A stretch of 64,000 nt of DNA from Takashimella koratensis (Eukaryota; Basidiomycota; Tremellomycetes; Trichosporonales; Tetragoniomycetaceae): NCBI GenBank assembly GCA_003116875.1, contig BCKT01000001.1, positions 387,763-451,762 on the forward strand, given 5' to 3'. A model generated the notes under the pieces. The model was not told where the DNA came from. It made no database searches and worked only from the letters and a program-made list of their open reading frames with translations. Position 1 is the first letter of the stretch. The number at the start of each line of letters is the position of its first letter. The translations under genes and the position numbers were made by a program. Shown piece by piece: positions 33,759 to 44,477 of this stretch.

Positions 33759-35640
33759 CTAGGGCAATCGGGCAATCTCGGTATACGTCGGTGGTGCGTC
33801 CTCATGGCCGAGCACCGACGGTTCCTCCCCCTTCACATCTTGTGTGACTTGCGCCCAGGGTCCACTGCCACCAGCTTGAGAGTTGGACCCGAAGGGTGAA
33901 TAGGGGTTCCGAGATTTGTCCTGGGATACCCCACTTGTGCTCGAGTTCGGACCCGAGTCTGTCGGCGAGATAGGACTAGTAATGATTCGTTCCACTGGGA
34001 TATCAGATACTGCTCTGATGGATACACTCACCAAAAGGTAACGTCCTCTTCTCTTGGCTGATTGACGGACCAGCCTCTTCATGGTGCTTCTCGTTCATGC
34101 TCTCCTCGTACCCCGATTTCCAGGGCATCTTCTCCCCGATCACGATAGGAGGAACCACTGATGCTGGTCGCATCGCGAACGTAGAAGCTGGGCGCGGGAG
34201 GGTACTGGGCCCCGCGAAGGAAACGGGTCGTTGGGTGATCGTGGGGCTAGCGAGAGGAGTAGGGAGGGGAGATACCACTGATGCAGGTCGGGAAGTGGGA
34301 GGGGGTGCAGATGACATGGGTCGAGTAGACGCAGCGAATGAGGCGGGACGAGTCATAGGAGATCCAACAAAGGATGCTGGGCGAGGTAATGAACCCACAG
34401 TTGAAGCTGGTCGGATTTGAGGTTCCGGCATCTGCATCTGCGCAGGGACGATATAAGTCGACGCTGGTCGGGCGGGGTACCGAGGTCTTACCGGACCCTC
34501 GGCGATCAGGTCCAGTCTTCCGGTCGGTGTGGGCTTTTGTCGACGTCGGTTTCGTCGACGACAGACGCAGAAGAGTAAGAGGAGGATGACAGCGACAATG
34601 ACGCCTCCTGCCACTCCGCCTGCTACAGCGCCGACGTTGAGGAAGGATTTCAGTGAGGTGGGAGTGGTGGTTGTGTCAGAGGTGGTGCTGGTGATGTTGT
34701 TGGTGACGATAACGGTAGCGACCCCTGGAGCTGGGGCTTGGACGGCTGAGACTGATAGCGAGGTAGAGACGCGAGTGAGAGCGGGAGCTGTCGCGAGCGA
34801 GGAGAAAGAGGAGGGGTCCGGGAGGGGTGTGGAGGAGGCGGGAGTGGAGAGGGTTACAGTGCTGGAGACTTGGGCGGAGGAAGGAGGGGAGGGTGACAGG
34901 GTTGAGACTGGTGAAACGGTGGAGATGGTGGTAGAGGAAGGAGTGGTGAAAGAGGATGAAGAGGAAGAAGCAGAGGTTGACGTTGAGACAGGGGTAGATG
35001 AAGAGGGTTTGTAGCCCTGGCTCTCAGCGTAGGAGAGGTAAGAGTTGTACAAGTTGGTATCCGCCTGCCAACCGTTCTGCAAGCTGAAGCTGTCAGCAAA
35101 AAATCCAAGCACGCGAGATGTGAAGCTCACCAAGAAGCGTAGTAGTCTGTACCGAAATCAGCGTCGTATATGTACTCTGGGTGACTTACCGAGGAGGTAC
35201 TCGCCAGCTTGAACCGAGATGCCATTCACGGTTGCTGAACCACCAGCGCTCCCAACGGAGCATTGAACGCACTGTGGGTCAGTCCCAGCCTATCGTGTCT
35301 AGAAGCTCACTGTTCCATATTGGCTGAGATACTGGCAATCGCCTGTTTGTCGTCAGCATCATCACTCGAACGATCTACATGGCGAGAAGAGGGCCCAAAC
35401 TCACAGTTGAAGCGGTCAGCGCCGCTGGTTTTAGAGTTGCAAGCCACGAGGATGGTTGTGTTGCACACCGAGGTGCACGACTGAGGTGAGTCAGTAGGGG
35501 TCCTGCGTTGGGTGTGGGGGTAGAAGGGAACGCACATTCGCAGTCTGGAGGAAGTACGAGGTGGCTCGTTTGTCGAGAACAGTGCTGGCCAGGGAGGGAC
35601 CAAGGGCACTAACACCGAGTAGAAGGGTTGGAACCAACAT
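33759..35640 (-). CDS. Cys-rich, Ser/Thr-rich single-pass cell-surface protein with RPAS-repeat tail
   Basis: Seven exons encode 532 residues: 35640-35536, 35480-35405, 35342-35311, 35271-35190, 35146-35131, 35083-34032 and 33994-33759. A signal peptide is likely (MLVPTLLLGVSALGPSLAS). The next 85 residues carry eight cysteines (SCTSVC, VAC, NCDC, QCVQC, ASC), then a long Ser/Thr/Pro stalk. One membrane span (AVAGGVAGGVIVAVILLLLF, about 255-275) is followed by CRRRNRRR. The cytosolic tail repeats RPAS-type units nine times and ends with APPTY, a WW-domain (Rsp5-type) ligand. Exon 5 is 16 nt. The acceptor before exon 6 was chosen because the next AG gives a stop and this one supplies the eighth Cys. 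The function is probably sensor-like but unknown. Confidence 0.7.
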
Positions 35641-36400
35641 TGTCAATGTCAAGGGCTAGAGGTGTTACTGGTTGTTTTCGTTCAGCTCAGAGATGAGAAA
35701 AGGAGGGAAAGATGAATCGAGTGGACACAACAAGAGCCATAAACATAGGGGGAGGGGGGCTTTGTTCCATGCCGGGTGCAGGGATACCACTTGCAGCGCC
35801 TCTGTGCAGGAGCAGCGCTGAAAAAAAAGGAGGATCGCCACGCTGCACGATACTTTTCAGGTTCGTGCACGATCCCGCGAATCATTCGGCATAAACAAAT
35901 AAGGTCCAGCCAGAGTCAGGAAGTAAGTAGGTGACATAAGAGAACAGTAAGAATTGTGCTTGTAAGGAACGAATGGGTATGCCATGTAGAAGGAGACGAG
36001 GTACGCCAGGGGGAGAGATCGCCAATCGCGGGAACCGAATAAAACAACAACAGACCTGGAATTTTGAACAATCCCTGGACACTCCTTCCGCCGCCTTGGG
36101 TAGGGAAGTAAATGCCGGCACCAGGGAAGCAAGAGCGGCGAAGAATTCAGAGGTCCAAGGGGTTCAACACCAGACGCTTTGTCCTGTGTAGGCATAATGT
36201 GCGCCACGGTAGGAGGTGGGTATAAAACTATTGCCAATTTACGTTCTCTTTTCGTCCAACCGCCAACGGGTTCTACTAATGAAGAAAGGTTACAGACACC
36301 CCCTGCTTTCGATTTTTACCATACAACCCCGCACGTCTCGAGCAAAGCCATGACCCAGATGTCAATCTAAAGTCGAGTCGCGAAAGGCTTACTTGATAGC

Positions 36401-36413
36401 TCACGTGACCAAT
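36401..36413 (+). promoter_or_regulatory. Composite TCACGTGA plus CCAAT element
   Basis: A palindromic TCACGTGA at 36401-36408 runs directly into CCAAT (TCACGTGACCAAT). Cbf1-type and CCAAT-binding (HAP) factors have these cores in fungi. Cooperation at this site is inference. Confidence 0.3.
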
Positions 36414-36663
36414 CCAAACTGCGAGGTGCACAGACCATCAGCGGTGGAGGCAAACCTACCTCGAATACTATGGAGCAAGAGCAAAGGACCGAGGGACAAG
36501 GGCGAGGAGGCGAGGAGGAGAGAAGAGGCAGCATGCAAGGTGGAGCAAAGGAGCCAGATCATGACTCTTGGATAGGTGAGGAGAGGAAGAGGGAGGAGCA
36601 AAGGCAATGTGGAGGACAAAGAAGGGTGAAAGGGTAGTAGCGCCAGCCGCTTTGATCGCGCGC

Positions 36664-36673
36664 CCCGGGGTTA
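36664..36673 (+). promoter_or_regulatory. CCCGGGGTTA 10-mer, copy 2 of 3
   Basis: Exact match to the 10-mers at 5628 and 51324, about 560 bp before the CRIB gene start. Confidence 0.25.
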
Positions 36674-37228
36674 TTCGATTGACCCGTGCTGCCTCCTTGC
36701 CTCTCGGCGGCTCGGGCTCAAGTCGCGGGTACGTGGTTGTGGCTGTGAGACTCTGTGCGGGTGCTAGTGAGCTGTGCTGCAAAGGAGAGGGGCAGGCAAG
36801 GATGGGGGTAAGGGGGAAGGAAGACTTGGAGCCCGAAGGCAGGGTGAACGAGGTAAGCATTTTGCCATTGTTGGTCGTCAACCTGCTCAACCCCTTGGAT
36901 CGCCCATCTCCCCTCCCATCTCCCATCTCCCGTCTCCACCTTGTCCTTGTCCATCCCATTCACAAACCCCTGCGTACCTATCTCTGTACCTAATCTTTCC
37001 ACGTCTGAAACCGTCCCACCTACCAATCCATCGCGTACGAAATCTTGATCACATCAGTCGATTCATCACACGCGTCGAGAGGAGGACAATACGGCGCCCG
37101 GCGATTCATCACCGTTGACGATAGCCATACCTGCCCACGGTCACAGTCCACGCCATCATCCATCAGACATTCTCAACGTCTCTTACCACTGTCTACAACC
37201 TCTTCGTATATCAACGTCCCGAATCAAG

Positions 37229-39432
37229 ATGGACAAAGGCCTCCCGCCGCTGCCTCTGCGGCCACGGAAAAAGGTGCCCAACTTGTCGAGAATGGACGAG
37301 GACGAAGAGGACACACGGTGGGTCCATACCTACCTCGGAAGATTGCTAACTTGTAGAGTACGCGAGGAACCCCCTCCAACACCGCCATTCAGCAACCTGT
37401 CCTCTCCTATCGGCTCGCATCGCCACCGCGACCTCGACCGGTCAATCCTCCCCCAGCCTTACGCCGTACCCTACCTGAACAACTCGTCATCTACCGTCCT
37501 CCCTCACTCTCCGTCCAAGTCTGTCCACCCTTCGACCCCATCAACACTGACTCCCCACTCCTCGACCGTCGCTTACCCGTCCACCCTTGCTGGGTCCACC
37601 AGCGACCGTCCCAAGCGCAGGGGCCTTTGGGCTCTCCGGCACTCTCCCAGCACTGAATCCGTTCACACCGTCTCCTCTGAACGACCTACCGCTCCTCGAC
37701 TACGTATGAGCAAAGGACCCGGGTCTACCTCTGCCTCGGGCACCTCCCTCCTTGCATTGGGCAAGGGCCTATCGCGAATGGGCAGCGTGATGAGGAAGAA
37801 CTCGGCACCATCGGCATTCTCACCGACCGACAAGGAGCAAGAGCAAAAATTTTACCCGCCTTTAGCACCGCAAGTCGAAGCGGACGAAGGCGATGCGGGG
37901 GTCAGTCGACCATTCAATGTCGAGGTGAGTGGTTCCAAAAACGAGCTGACAGGTAGCATGACCTGCACGTTTCCCCCGATTTGGAAGGGATGCCGCCGGC
38001 GTGGTTGGGGATGCTCAAGGCCCAGGGACTCAGCGAGTCAGATCTGCTGCTCATTGCCTCGGCGAGGAGGAGACAACAAGCGACTGTGATGATCCCCCTG
38101 GGTCTCGATACTACGCCTACAAAGGCAACGAGGAACCGGATCCCACCACCTCTCGAAATCCCACGGAGTGGACACCCGTTCACCCTCGCTGAACCCGTCA
38201 GCCCGTTCACACAGCCGTCGACCCTCCCGACGCTCGGAGAGACAGCGATCACCACCAGCCCTGCAAGTGCACAGCCCAGTCCAGCCCAGCCACACACCCC
38301 GACCACAGCGGGGCAGGACTCTATTTCCCCGATATCACCACAGGAGGCTCGGAGACTATCGGACCAGCTGCGCGGGTTCCGCGAGATCAGGTTCAGTGAT
38401 GGGGCGACATGGGCCGCCGACCTCCTAGGCGCATGGGACGAGGAAGAGCCAGATTGCGAACGACTTGAAAGAATCGTACCGGCCAAAGAGACGGAAACGA
38501 CTCCTTCCCGACCAATGACACCGCCACGCGATCCAGCGACCAGCGCCGTCTCTCCAGACTTTCGACCAAACTTTCCCCGGTCTCCACCTCCGCCGCCCAA
38601 GTCACGTACCGCCCCGAGTACGCCACAACACTTGCAAGTGGAAGAACCCTCGCTCGAGAGGAAATCGTCCGACTCGTTTGGGGTTCACTACTCCCCGCCC
38701 TCGGTTCAGGTCGCACAGCAGAGAGATCGCTCAGATTCTATCGAGGAGATGGACACTCCCGTTCCGAATCGAATCTACCACGACGATGACGAAGACGACG
38801 ACGCAAGTGACCATTCGTCGTTCCAGGGGGAACACGATGCGGCGGTTGACGAAATCCTCGATCGTGATATTGCCATGCGACATAGCCTCTCCTCCTCTTT
38901 CTCTTCCGACAAACGCCCATCTGTCCCGGGGACCCTCTCACCCCCGTTCGAACCGACTTGTCTCTCCTCTTATCCTCCTCCTTTCCTCCCTCCTCGTCGG
39001 TCGGACCCACGTATATCCCTCCCTGCTTCGGCTGCGGGGTCGCACGCTTCCTCCGTCTTCCCTTCCCGCTCCTCATCCCCGTTCGGGACGTACGACACCT
39101 CCCCGCCGCCTTTACCCACCGGGTGGACTTTCCCCGACCGCGACTCGGGATCAATCAGCAGTGGGGGCGCACTTGTGACTCCATCTCCACCCCTCGCGAC
39201 TCTGGGACTAGGAGACGACCCGGACCCCCGTGCGTCCACACTCAGCGTGCTCAGTAGTGAGAGCTCGCTACATAGTGGGAGTATGCACCACCACGAGGTC
39301 GAAGCGACGGTGCTCAAGGCGTACACGCGGGTCCTGAGGAACGTCAAGGAAGAAGCGGACGGGACGGACGATGCGCTGGATGCGTTGCACCTCGCAGCGG
39401 AGAAAGTGGCGCTCACTCAAAGGGATGGTTAG
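37229..39432 (+). CDS. CRIB (p21-Rho-binding) domain protein without a kinase domain
   Basis: Exons 37229-37317, 37357-37924 and 37957-39432 encode 710 residues. The CRIB motif is assembled across the second junction: VSRPFNVEHDLHVSPDLEG (about 212-230), followed by MPPAWLGMLKAQGLSESDLL. This is the Cdc42/Rac-binding box seen at the N-terminus of PAK kinases. The other 450 residues are Pro/Ser-rich and disordered, with an acidic DDDEDDDASD block and a helical C-terminus (VLKAYTRVLRNVKEEADG). No kinase motif is present before the stop. The likely role is a Cdc42 or Rac effector in polarity, inferred from the motif. The first intron is 39 nt and stop-free. Confidence 0.78.
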
Positions 39433-39815
39433 TCGACTGGTTCGGCTAAGGTATGTGTTGGGGGCTAAGGTATGTGTTGGGGGGTGACACTAGGGCACCT
39501 GAGGATGTGAGGACAAGAGACCTCCCTCTTCCTCATCATCCTTCATCAGCACGCCCCAGCACCCCGAGACAACCACCACCCAACGCAAAGGACCACAGAG
39601 CCACTCATCGCCCCAGAAGTTTGAACTAGACTCTGTACTCTTATTCTTGTCCTCATGATCTACGACCTCACGACAACTGTGTAACCCCATTCCATCTGTC
39701 ATATGCAACAGGCATGTCTGTAATATATACATGGATTAGGGAATCAATGACTCTGCGATCTCTGCTTGCTCTGCCCTGCCTGATGGCTCTTTACCTCTTC
39801 TCGCCTTGCCCTACA
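39433..39815. other. Convergent 3' region between the CRIB gene and DCN1
   Basis: This is 383 bp of 3' UTR-like sequence between two stop codons. It contains a 19-bp tandem duplication directly after the CRIB stop, and no gene. Confidence 0.5.
39445..39482 (+). repeat. 19-bp perfect tandem duplication
   Basis: Two adjacent identical 19-bp units (GCTAAGGTATGTGTTGGGG) lie 13 bp after the CRIB gene stop codon. Each copy contains GTATGT, a donor-like hexamer. Confidence 0.85.
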
Positions 39816-41188
39816 TCACTGGCCAATCTTCTTCCTGGCGTAAGCGACGAAATCGTCAATCGTCGACGGCCATGCGGCTGTACTCAGTGTTAGTCCAATA
39901 CCTTCATCAAGTTGAATACCACCTGGGCGGCATCTCATGACATTGCCCAATTCTACTCACCTTCCTCGTCGTACTCCTTGTAGTCGGTATCGATACTGCG
40001 GATGAAATCCACAAACAAGCTCCAAGTATCTTTACTAACTGCTTTCCCCCGCTCCTTTTGAAACTCGAGCCACATGTCGAGGTCGCGCTGGGCGAACGCG
40101 GGCGGCTGAGAGGTGGAGGTGGACGAAGGGCCTTCGCCTGCGGGGATACGAGAGAGTGCGCTCGGGCGAGCTTTGAGTGCCGGAGTGATGAAGAGATTCC
40201 ACATATCGATGGCTATTAATGTCAGCGAGGTGGTGGAAAGAAAGGACAACTCACCAGTGTCAAGGACGAGCGAACGCGCGCCTGGGTTCTTGACGAGATC
40301 GAAAGTGTGCATGTAAACTTTCTTGAAGTAAGCCGGATCAGAGTTGAGTTGCTTCCGCAACGCAGGGAGCCGGGCCTTCATCCCAGCCAGCGAATCGATA
40401 CTGAGTATGTCAGCGGGTTTAAGACTTGTATGACGTCCAAGATTATACTGTAAAAAGCACTCACCCTCCAGGCATAGCCATCCACCCAGCGACCCAAGGC
40501 TCCTTCTCCCACTCTCCAGTCGCCTTGGACCCCAGATCAGCTGCGAGACAGAACAAAACCGAGTCCTGATTGATTAGCAAACTTCTCCGATGAGCGGGTT
40601 CCAACTCACTGAAGATGGATCCACGTCAAGGGCCTGGCAGAGTTCCATTGTCCCGTCAATCGTGATGATCTGCCTCGAATCGGAGGTGTCTGCATGTGTA
40701 AGCGATGAGCAGGTAAGTTGAAGGAGGCGTCGCAAGGAAGGATGAGAACGAGTTTCAACTCAAAGGCCTACCTTTGAATTTCTCCCACACATCACCTAGC
40801 TTCTTCTCTCGCTCCCTGTCCTTGGATCCAGCTGAAGACGAGACGGATCCGGCCCCATCGTTGAAGTAAGCGTCGACAGCCTGTGTCGTCAGCCAGAGCC
40901 CAGGGATGATGGGCTAAGGGAGGGGAGAGAGGAGACCACGTACCAGCGCGAGGTTGTTTTTGAACTTCTTCAAGAATTTGGCCGCGTCGCTTTGACTGTG
41001 ATTGGGGGTAAGGAGAGAGTCAGCTCGAGTGATGGTCAATGCGGAGGAGAAGGTCGAGAACTTGCCTCGCGCCAGTGACGTCTTTGAATTCGGACAAGAG
41101 CTGCTTCTCGCTGCTCTTTGTTAACGGGCGTGACTGGGCAGGGTGGGTTAGCTATGGCCTGTGTTGAAAGGCGTGAGTTGCTTACCAT
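39816..41188 (-). CDS. DCN1: DCN1, cullin neddylation E3 (DCUN1-type)
   Basis: Nine exons encode 290 residues: 41188-41186, 41133-41066, 40995-40944, 40880-40772, 40689-40610, 40565-40465, 40400-40255, 40212-39961 and 39877-39816. The first coding exon is only the ATG. The N-terminus resembles a UBA-like domain ([31 protein letters not shown]). The potentiating-neddylation domain follows with [63 protein letters not shown] and the end [19 protein letters not shown]. Dcn1 recruits Ubc12 and promotes Nedd8 transfer to cullins. The second intron starts GC (GCAAGT). The gene is divergent from CDC10, with a GGT-rich tract before its ATG. Confidence 0.92.
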
Positions 41189-41214
41189 GGTGGTGGTGGT
41201 GGTTGTGGTGGCGG
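41189..41214 (+). repeat. GGT-rich trinucleotide tract next to the DCN1 start
   Basis: Four or five GGT units with interruptions lie immediately upstream of the DCN1 ATG. On the gene's own strand it reads as CCACC repeats, which also give a good start-codon context. Confidence 0.6.
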
Positions 41215-41455
41215 TTGAGAAAGAGAGGAGATGATGATGCAGTGGACGGTGATGGGCGGGGGCCGGAGCAGAGTAACAGGCACCACCTGTCTGTGTGATG
41301 TTTAGTCACCCCCGGTGATAAGCGTGACGTGTCCTTATCTGTGCCCCCCCCTGTACGCGCACGAGCCTCGCGACTGAATGGATGAATCCGACCACGGCCA
41401 GGAATGAACCCCTCCTGCCTTCACAACATCCACAACCACCACCCACCCCACTACC

Positions 41456-42933
41456 ATGGCATCCACCGCTCCCGCTCTCACGCCCGAGGACGTCGCGCCG
41501 TCCTCTTACGTCGGATTCGACTGTGAGTCTTACAACTCCATACCCATTCCGTTGGTCGCATCGATGATCCCTTGCTGCGTTGGCTGACTTTCACAGCAAT
41601 CACCGGTCAGATCGAAGCCAAGTTGCTTAAACGCGGGTTTCAATTCAACGTCATGGTCGTTGGTGAGTTGTCCCCAAGGTCTCCTCTCAACATGCTCATT
41701 CTTCCGCCCAAGCCACGTTTTATACACTCATTGCTAGTACTGACCCAACCCAGGTCAATCCGGTCTTGGCAAGTCGACCCTCGTCAACACCCTCTTCGCG
41801 TCCCATCTCGTCGACTCCAAGGGCAGGACAGAGCACGATATCGCCCCACGCTCGACTACCGAGATTCACTCCAAATCGCAGGGTGAGTGGTGGTGTATCA
41901 GCTGCTTTGGGGGGGGGGGCGACTATTTCGTGACCTTCTTCAACTGTGGCTTCTGATTCGATTCCATACAACTCTGCCCTCATCCAGACCCCTCTCCCAA
42001 GTCCGCTGCTAATACCCGCAGTCATCGTGGAGAACGGGGTCAGGCTCAAGCTCAACATCATCGACACCCCCGGCTACGGCGACTTGATCAACAACGAGGG
42101 CTGCTGGGACCCGATTGTCAAATACGTGAGCTCGGTAGTTTCCCTCGTCGCCAATCTTGATTGTGGACCTACGCGACTGACCCCGTGCAGATCAAAGACC
42201 AACACTCGGCGTACCTCCGTAAAGAACTCACTGCCATGCGCGAGCGATTCATCCCAGACACCCGAATCCACTGCTGTGTCTTCTTCATCAGTCCCACTGG
42301 CCACTCTCTCAAACCCGTATGTCAACGGGTGTATCCCGACTAACGACCAGATCGACATTGTCGTCTTGAAGAAACTAGCAGAGATTGTGAATGTCGTTCC
42401 GGTCATTGCAAAATCGGACTCTTTGACACTCGAGGAGCGTGCGGCGTTCAAGGAGAGGGTGAGTATCTTCTGAGGTCCACGTTGACCCCAGATCATGGCC
42501 GAGTTGCAACACAACCAGATCCGCTTGTACCCTTTCGACAGCGACGAGCTCGACCAGGGTGAGCTGCAAACCAACGACCGTATCCGAGTGAGTTTATACT
42601 CTTGACGTAGCTGACCCCAGACCATGCTCCCTTTCGCCATTGTCGGCTCCGAATCTACCGTCGTGATTGACGGCAAACCCGTTAGGGGCCGTAAGAACCG
42701 TTGGGGGGTGATCAATGTCGAAGATGAGAAACACTGCGAGTTCAACTACCTCCGCAATTTCCTCACCAGGTACGTTGGTCTCAGCCTTGGAGATGGTGGG
42801 TGCTAACTTGACTAGGTCTCACTTGCAAGACTTGATCGAGACGACGGCTCATATCCACTACGAGACGTTCCGATCCAAGCAGTTGCTCGCGCTGAAAGAG
42901 TCCTCGGCTAAGCAGCAGCAAGGTGGAGCGTAG
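41456..42933 (+). CDS. CDC10: Septin, CDC10 group
   Basis: Nine exons encode 320 residues: 41456-41522, 41597-41662, 41754-41882, 42022-42125, 42191-42316, 42351-42458, 42492-42587, 42621-42769 and 42816-42933. The polybasic and P-loop region reads LLKRGFQFNVMVVGQSGLGK with GQSGLGKST at 45-53. DTPGYGDLINNE follows at about 102 and the G4 motif AKSD at 184-187. The septin unique element includes RKNRWGVINVEDEKHCEF and NFLTRSHLQDLIE. A short N-terminus (about 20 residues before YVGFDSIT) and the lack of a C-terminal coiled coil fit the Cdc10 group and exclude Cdc3, Cdc11 and Cdc12. Septins polymerise at the bud neck. A run of about 11 G lies in the third intron. Confidence 0.94.
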
Positions 42934-43268
42934 ATCTCTACCTAGTTGACTCCTCTTACGAAATTTCAGACACGCTTCCATGTTGAAACGTCACGAAACG
43001 ATTCTTGCCTCGTCCTTGGTCCCCTTGTCTTTTGTTCCTCCCCCAGTATCCATTTATCAGACTCTGTTCTCCGGTCACCCCATCGTCAGATTCTCCAAAC
43101 CTTTGTCACCATATGCCTAGCTCTCCACGATGCAATGTTTTACGATCTGACCAATGGGACCGTATTACTGACTTGGAAGATCCGCCACGTGGCTGTGTTC
43201 TGCGATCTTTGACGAATTCACCATTTCCAGATTGTCACCTTTGACCCACTTTCCAATGTCCTCATGAC
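42934..43268. other. Intergenic between CDC10 and HEM4
   Basis: This is 335 bp between tandem + strand genes. It should hold the CDC10 3' UTR and HEM4 promoter. No gene or strong element is seen. Confidence 0.5.
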
Positions 43269-44224
43269 ATGCTCACCCATGTTGTGCTTTTCCGCACCCC
43301 TTCCTCTTCGGACACCTACGAGACCGTCATCTCCAATCTTTCCAGCTCGGTTCGGACCTACCTACCAGTCTCGATCCCCGTGCTCGCGGAGACGATCGAC
43401 GTCGATGCGCTTGGCCCTGTTGTCCAGGGCGGAGCAGGGCGATGGGGCGGAGTGATCATGACTTCTCGACGCGCGGCAGAGGCTTGGGTCCAAGCTGTCA
43501 AATTGGTGCAGTCCGCTTCTCTCATCTCCATTCAAGCATCTGGTGAGTCGAGGACTAGAATCGGACTGCTAGATCGTGAATACTGATAAATGTAGAGTAT
43601 GTCGATTGGAGTGAAACATCACTGTTCTCACCAGGCGAAGCAACTCGATCCGTCCTCTCTTCCTTGCCTTTTTCCTACGTCCCTTCCCAGACTCACGCAC
43701 CGGCATCCTCCGCCTCCTCGCTGGCCCCACTCATCCTCGCACATCCTTCCACGCGGCCATACCTCTTCCTCACGGGCGACAAGACCCTACGAGACTTGCC
43801 TGATACCCTTTCTTCCGCCGGTCGCGAGGTCGTGGAACTAAAGGTATACGCTACGAGACCTAGGGAGGACTTGGAGAAAGCGGTGCAAGGTATCTCAAGG
43901 GCCATAGGACTGGAGAAGGGTGTTGAGGATAATGAGGAAAGTGAGGGAAGAGCGGAACGGGAAGGAGGGAGTAGGTCCCGGAGCGCAGATACGGTATGGA
44001 TGGTGTTCTTCTCCCCATCGTCGGCCCAGGCAGTGGTAGGTACCACCCTAGGTGGACTTATAGGCGGTGAAGATGGGAGAGTGCGAGTGGCGGCGATAGG
44101 AGAGACGACGGCGACGTGGTTACGGATGAACAAAGTTCGAGTGGACGCTACTGCCCAAACACCTTCAGCCGAAGGAGTCGGCGCTGCGATCCAGGCCGCA
44201 GATAGTCAGGGGCGTGGGTTGTAA
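43269..44224 (+). CDS. HEM4: Uroporphyrinogen-III synthase
   Basis: Exons 43269-43542 and 43596-44224 encode 300 residues; the intron is 53 nt. The two-lobed HemD fold is suggested by GGVIMTSRRAAEAW in lobe 1, VVELKVYATRPR near the crossover and VWMVFFSPSSAQAV with VRVAAIGETTATWL in lobe 2. The ISEN-type and AIGxxT motifs are the conserved parts of this variable family. The enzyme cyclises hydroxymethylbilane with inversion of ring D to make uroporphyrinogen III for heme. A charged insert (EDNEESEGRAEREGG) sits in lobe 2. The start MLTHVVLFRTP begins the first strand directly. Confidence 0.85.
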
Positions 44225-44477
44225 CCAGTCACATAGTCACAGAGCAGGTTGAGATCAATACACATAGGTTCAATGCATAGGTACAACGAAACATGCAGCA
44301 TGTATAGGCTGGGCTATATCACAAGAAGGAAAAGCCACGATGAGAAGGGAGCGTCGTTATCTGTGAGGTACATTGTCGTATAGGTACATGTAGCCGTAGA
44401 CCATCTGGGAGTGATCTAAATCCTAGGGAGCCGTCATGGTGTCGTCCATCGTAAGTCGGGTCGAAACGTGGTTGGAC

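Larger units (their letters stand above)
35641..37228. other. Long divergent intergenic region, no gene called
   Basis: This is 1.6 kb between the surface glycoprotein gene and the CRIB gene. It should hold both promoters and long leaders. Frames up to 160 codons exist on both strands, but they are biased in composition and lack family signals. It contains a TCACGTGACCAAT composite and one CCCGGGGTTA copy. Confidence 0.55.

Noticed and set aside
36468..36993. Opposed frames of 163 and 128 codons
   Set aside because: They overlap antisense in a Pro/Ser-biased leader region with no family signal.
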